This document shows positions 5,995-9,065 of a stretch of DNA of 9,065 bases, one piece after another (positions within the stretch are counted from its first letter, which is position 1; every line of letters begins with the position of its first letter). Origin of the DNA: an uncultured Clostridia bacterium. Its GTDB lineage: Bacteria > Bacillota > Clostridia > Christensenellales > DUVY01. Under the pieces are notes generated by a model. The model saw only the letters and a program-made list of their open reading frames with translations, searched no databases and was not told the origin of the DNA. Made by a program: the position numbers and the translations under genes. The stretch lies in NCBI GenBank assembly GCA_937895465.1, contig CALAYY010000009.1:1-9065 (forward strand), written 5' to 3'.

Positions 5995-8322
5995 ATGAAT
6001 ATGAAAAACAAACTTCGTTTGATGTTGTGCCTTATGATCAGTTTTATACTGATTGTTGGGGCGACAGCATGTAAAGGCCCTAATAACGCTGGCAAGGTAA
6101 AGCCGTCCATTAAAAGCGTAAGCATTGTGGGCGGTAATATTACCAAAGAAATTGACAGCGGAGATTTTACAGTTGTTGCTCAAGTTGAATCGACAGGTGA
6201 AATCGATAGAACAGTTACATTTGCAAGTTCTGACACCAATATTGCAACAATTACCAGTTCGGGTCTTGTGCATATGGTGGGTGTAGGCACGACAACCATC
6301 AGTGCGGTTTCTGTGGCAGATTCTCAAAAATCAGATTCTATCACTTTGGAAGTTTATAAAGACTTTATACCTGCTAACGGCGGTATGGAAGACGATCTTC
6401 CCGTTTGGGGCTCTTATCCTAGCGGTGTTGCTACCTTTAGTGACGAGAAGGCTTATGAGGGAACACGTTCACTCAAAGTGACATCATCAGTTTATTCTGT
6501 AGTATGGCAGGGAATGATGATAGGTGAATCCAAGTTGGCTGGACAGTTTATCTCATTGGGAGCTTGGGTTTATCGTCCTGCTGACAAAAGCGGAGATATT
6601 AAAGTTGTATTATTGCTTGAAAATGTAATAAGTGAAACCAGTAAGCCCATATTAGTACGCTCAGAAGCTACAGCAACTACAGTAGATGAATGGGTGTATA
6701 TAGAGACCTCTACAGTTCAGATCCCTATGGATGCTAGTCTTGTCAATGCCAAGGTAGAATTTCACGGTACAGGGGAAACAGTTTATATTGACAATGTTAT
6801 GATCAATAAGGAAATCAGCAACAGTGTCAGTTTGAGCGGTGTTTATTTTGACGGCGACCCCTATACCGCATATTCCAATACAATCAACACTTATAACGCT
6901 GTTTATTCGGGAACACTTCCTGTTGTAGAGGCAGCTGGTACAGAAAGCGATACCAAAGTTGTCATCACGCAGCCCACCGAAGAAGATAAAGTTTGCACAA
7001 TCGAAATTGAAGCCAAAGACGGTACCAAACGCACTGTGACAATTCAATTTACTGAGGTTTCTGATTCTGCACTTTCAACAATCAAAGTAAATGGGACAGA
7101 CCTTGTTAATTTTGATCCGTTACGAAAAAATTATTATATGACGCTTCCAAAAGGTACGGTTGATGTACCCACTGTTACAGCAGAAACATATTTTACTGAA
7201 ACAGCAAAAGTTTCAATTACTCAGGCAACAGATTTGAGCAACTTAAACACCTCCTTAGCCCAAATTAGTGTAATCGGTGCTCAAAGTGAATCTGTTTATA
7301 GTATTCAATTCCAGCTTGTAAAAGATAATCAGATTTTGATGCAAGCGCTGGACACTAATTTTGACGGAGCTAATCCAGGCAGCCGCTGGGGAAGAATAGA
7401 TGCCACAACGGTAGATTTTGTATCCAACATGGGTAACAGTGGCAACGGTTCTGCAAAGATTGCTTCAAACTGCAATATGTGGGGCAGCGGCGATGATAAT
7501 CCCGCCACAGGAATTGCCATATCAGTTGGCGCTTGGTTTTATGTAGATTCGATTAATGCAAGCGGTTCTGTTGAAATAGTGGTTGCCGCACGGGACGGAA
7601 GCAGTAATAAGATTGCCGATGTAGTATCTGTCTCTTATCCTATAACATTATCAGATTTAGGCAAATGGATTTGGGTGCAGTCTGGGGTTTCAGATATTGC
7701 TGTGCCTGCAGGTACATTTTATTTGCAATTTAATGTCTATAATAAAACAGCTGCCTATGTATATGCGGATGACATTAAACTCTTTAATGAAGGTGTATTG
7801 ACTGAAGAGCCGACATCACCTGACTATATTCCTAGCGGCTATACATTGTCTACTAAAATCGCAGATCCTTCCTTTGAAGCAATGGATATAGATTCTTATT
7901 ATACTGCAGTTTGGGGTAACGGATTTAAAGTGGTTGATTTGAAGGCTCAAAATGGAGCAAAGTCATTAATTTGTGAAAACGCTTTAAATTACAGCGGAAT
8001 GAAGTTTACTATGGCGGTAGGTACTGATGTTATTGTTGGTGATACGGTTATTTTTGGAGCGTGGGTCTATATACAATCAGCCTCAACAGCAAATACCGTT
8101 ATGGTCAAAATGGAATATCAAAAGACCGGTTATGTAGATGGTTCAAGTACGCCTACAACCGAAACAGGCAAATGGGTATTTCTCAAAACTGCACCTCATG
8201 TTGTAAGCAGTGCAGACGACAACTTGTTTTTGATAGTAAGCAATGAAAATGGCGGTGTTACTGAAGGCGATAAGATTACCTATTATGTCGATAACATCAA
8301 ACTTTTTGTTAAAAGTGTATAA
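5995..8322 (+). CDS. Non-catalytic multidomain surface lipoprotein with Ig-like and three jelly-roll modules
   Basis: A 775-residue exported lipoprotein; the signal peptide ends in ATAC with Cys26. Domains in order: a bacterial Ig-like domain (Big_2 type, about 38-120, with TFASSDTNIATITSSGLV); jelly-roll module A (about 124-272); two small cadherin-like beta-sandwich modules (about 276-352 and 358-442, the second with STIKVNGTDLVNFDP); jelly-roll B (about 449-598); and jelly-roll C (about 617-772). The three jelly-rolls share three signatures: GAWVYRP/GAWFYVD/GAWVYIQ, then DEWVYIET/GKWIWVQS/GKWVFLKT, and finally VYIDNVMI/VYADDIKLF/YYVDNIKLF. They resemble CBM4/9-type modules and those of the surface hydrolase. 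No enzyme motif was found. Likely role (inference): holding glycan at the cell surface for the lipoprotein hydrolase, as surface glycan-binding proteins do in Bacteroidetes. It is the last gene before the terminator and lies 17 bases after the cytoplasmic hydrolase gene. Confidence 0.85.
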   Translation: MNMKNKLRLMLCLMISFILIVGATACKGPNNAGKVKPSIKSVSIVGGNITKEIDSGDFTVVAQVESTGEIDRTVTFASSDTNIATITSSGLVHMVGVGTTTISAVSVADSQKSDSITLEVYKDFIPANGGMEDDLPVWGSYPSGVATFSDEKAYEGTRSLKVTSSVYSVVWQGMMIGESKLAGQFISLGAWVYRPADKSGDIKVVLLLENVISETSKPILVRSEATATTVDEWVYIETSTVQIPMDASLVNAKVEFHGTGETVYIDNVMINKEISNSVSLSGVYFDGDPYTAYSNTINTYNAVYSGTLPVVEAAGTESDTKVVITQPTEEDKVCTIEIEAKDGTKRTVTIQFTEVSDSALSTIKVNGTDLVNFDPLRKNYYMTLPKGTVDVPTVTAETYFTETAKVSITQATDLSNLNTSLAQISVIGAQSESVYSIQFQLVKDNQILMQALDTNFDGANPGSRWGRIDATTVDFVSNMGNSGNGSAKIASNCNMWGSGDDNPATGIAISVGAWFYVDSINASGSVEIVVAARDGSSNKIADVVSVSYPITLSDLGKWIWVQSGVSDIAVPAGTFYLQFNVYNKTAAYVYADDIKLFNEGVLTEEPTSPDYIPSGYTLSTKIADPSFEAMDIDSYYTAVWGNGFKVVDLKAQNGAKSLICENALNYSGMKFTMAVGTDVIVGDTVIFGAWVYIQSASTANTVMVKMEYQKTGYVDGSSTPTTETGKWVFLKTAPHVVSSADDNLFLIVSNENGGVTEGDKITYYVDNIKLFVKSV

Positions 8323-8421
8323 TTAAATTGCTAATGAATGGTGTTCTAATTAATTAACGCCTTCAAAGCATTTGATTATAAACTTACAGCACTTAATAAG
8401 AATCAGAATGTAAAAGCATAA

Positions 8422-8460
8422 AAAAGCAGAAACGGCTATCTTTTAGCCGTTTTTGCTTTT
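8422..8460 (+). terminator. Rho-independent terminator, possibly bidirectional
   Basis: A 17-base inverted repeat: left arm 8422-8438 and right arm 8444-8460, with a five-base TCTTT loop and a single G-T wobble (8429/8453). The core stem ACGGCTA/TAGCCGT is flanked by an A-run on the left and by TTTTTGCTTTT on the right, so the hairpin can end transcription from either side. It lies 99 bases past the stop of the multidomain lipoprotein gene and marks the end of the operon. Confidence 0.9.
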
Positions 8461-8509
8461 AAAGCATTTTTACGTCTTGAATGCTGTAGTTGCCTATTCA
8501 AGCCACAAG

Positions 8510-8536
8510 TTGCTATCTGTTTTGCACTCTTATAAT
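8510..8536 (+). promoter_or_regulatory. Possible sigma-A promoter for the BNR-repeat gene
   Basis: A perfect TATAAT at 8531-8536 follows TTGCTA (8510-8515, four of six matches to TTGACA) with a 15-base spacer, shorter than the usual 17. It would leave a leader of about 110 bases. A second TATAAT at 8614-8619 has no recognisable -35 box at normal spacing. Since a terminator precedes the gene, some promoter is expected in this gap, but which box is used is uncertain. Confidence 0.3.
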
Positions 8537-8652
8537 ATCAATAAATGGCTGTTTGATATGATAATGATTTTACTTTTTAGATATTTCACTAGGCATTTTA
8601 GCGTATTTATGTTTATAATAACTCATAAGTTCAAATTTTAGGAGTTTTACAA

Positions 8653-9065
8653 ATGACAAAAATCAGATTGGTACACATGGATAGTTTAAGTTGTGAGCCG
8701 ATTGTACGAAGAATGCCCAATGGAGAATTGCTTACAGTATGTCAATGCGGTGATATTAAAGAACCTGCTCCATTAAACAGAGTGTATGCGTTTCACAGTA
8801 AAGATGAAGGGGTGACATGGAGTTCTAAAGAACTTGTTTATCCAGAAGACGGTCAAGCAGTTTATAATACTGAAGTCATGGTTATTAAAAATGAAGTAAC
8901 GCTTTTCTTAACTCTTCATAACGGCTATTTTGTTGATTGGAAATGCATAATGATGAAGAGTTATGACAGCGGATATACTTGGATTAATGCAGGACCTACA
9001 CCCAATCTTGAGACTTATACTTTTGTAAGAGGAATGATTAATTTAAAAAACGGAAATATTTTAAC
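8653..9065 (+). CDS. BNR/Asp-box repeat protein (sialidase-like beta-propeller), 5' part
   Basis: The first 137 codons of a gene running off the right edge. Two clear Asp-boxes (S-x-D-x-G-x-T-W) are visible: SKDEGVTW (residues 49-56) and SYDSGYTW (103-110), about 54 residues apart as expected for successive propeller blades. PIVRRMPNGELL (16-27) before the first box, and RGMINLKNGNIL (126-137) after the second, fit the sialidase/neuraminidase-like superfamily (BNR_2-type). No signal peptide is seen, so the product is probably cytoplasmic. AGGAG (8640-8644) lies 8 bases before the ATG. The gene sits behind a terminator, so it is likely a separate transcription unit, though on the same strand next to glycan genes. 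The fold is fairly sure; true sialidase activity is not, because many family members act on other sugars or are uncharacterised and the catalytic residues mostly lie beyond the window. Confidence 0.8.
   Translation, partial: MTKIRLVHMDSLSCEPIVRRMPNGELLTVCQCGDIKEPAPLNRVYAFHSKDEGVTWSSKELVYPEDGQAVYNTEVMVIKNEVTLFLTLHNGYFVDWKCIMMKSYDSGYTWINAGPTPNLETYTFVRGMINLKNGNIL

Larger units (their letters stand above)
8323..8652. other. Intergenic region between the glycan operon and the BNR-repeat gene
   Basis: About 330 bases without a convincing gene. It holds the hairpin terminator (8422-8460) and, downstream, very AT-rich DNA with two TATAAT boxes (8531-8536 and 8614-8619) that could serve the next gene. 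A weak inverted repeat GGTGTT/AACGCC (8340-8345 and 8356-8361) follows the lipoprotein stop. A 62-codon reading frame at 8453-8641 starts inside the terminator, lacks a ribosome binding site and is unlikely to be real. No operator or riboswitch was recognised. Confidence 0.7.

Noticed and set aside
5857..6327. A 156-codon reading frame on the minus strand across the junction of two genes
   Set aside because: It is fully antisense to two well-supported genes, has an odd Cys/His/Asn-rich composition typical of a shadow frame, and shows no recognisable domain.
6661..7047. A 128-codon minus-strand reading frame within the multidomain lipoprotein gene
   Set aside because: Antisense shadow with Cys/Phe/Asn-rich composition; the plus strand codes for clear domain repeats here.
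8340..8361. Weak inverted repeat GGTGTT/AACGCC shortly after the lipoprotein gene
   Set aside because: Six base pairs with one wobble and a ten-base loop, with no T-run after it; the hairpin at 8422-8460 is far stronger.
8453..8641. A 62-codon open reading frame in the intergenic region
   Set aside because: It begins inside the terminator hairpin, has no ribosome binding site, and its composition reflects AT-rich non-coding DNA.
8323..8652. Possible riboswitch or small RNA in the 330-base gap
   Set aside because: Apart from the terminator hairpin I see no conserved core or structured element; the region is mostly low-complexity AT-rich sequence.

Overview
The window is an AT-rich stretch carrying part of a carbohydrate-utilisation locus, all on the + strand. 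Three features suggest a low-GC Gram-positive anaerobe, most likely a Clostridia-type Firmicute: strong AGGAGG-type ribosome binding sites, lipobox lipoproteins rather than outer-membrane SusC/D-like proteins, and a MalG/MalF-type sugar ABC transporter. The species cannot be named from this sequence.

Layout. Positions 2-5977 hold five tightly packed genes: (1) the 3' end of a sugar ABC permease; (2) its solute-binding lipoprotein (253-1527); (3) a 793-residue lipoprotein with two jelly-roll modules and a C-terminal GH71/GH99-like catalytic domain (1511-3892); (4) a cytoplasmic GH130-family glycoside phosphorylase (3908-4918); (5) a second, single-domain GH71/GH99-like enzyme with no export signal (4922-5977). 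After 17 bases follows (6) a 775-residue multidomain lipoprotein (5995-8322) with an Ig-like domain, two small beta-sandwich modules and three jelly-roll modules but no recognisable catalytic domain. Gene junctions overlap or are at most 17 bases apart, so genes 1-6 look like one transcript. It ends at a strong hairpin terminator (8422-8460). A 330-base gap follows, then the 5' end of a BNR/Asp-box (sialidase-like propeller) protein that runs off the window.

Proposed joint action (inference). The two large lipoproteins sit on the outer face of the membrane: one binds glycan, the other binds and cleaves it. The binding protein and permease import the released oligosaccharides. The cytoplasmic GH71/GH99-like enzyme and the GH130 phosphorylase then break them down, the latter probably by phosphorolysis of a beta-mannoside. 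GH99 (endo-alpha-mannose cleavage) plus GH130 (beta-mannoside phosphorolysis) points to a mannose-containing glycan, such as fungal mannan or N-glycan fragments. The catalytic motif of both GH71/GH99-like enzymes reads WND..E rather than the GH99 WNE..E, so the linkage and sugar are open.

The most interesting points are the outside/inside pair of paralogous GH71/GH99-like enzymes, and the jelly-roll module shared by the surface enzyme and the non-catalytic surface lipoprotein. No CRISPR array, RNA gene, insertion sequence or transcriptional regulator was seen.
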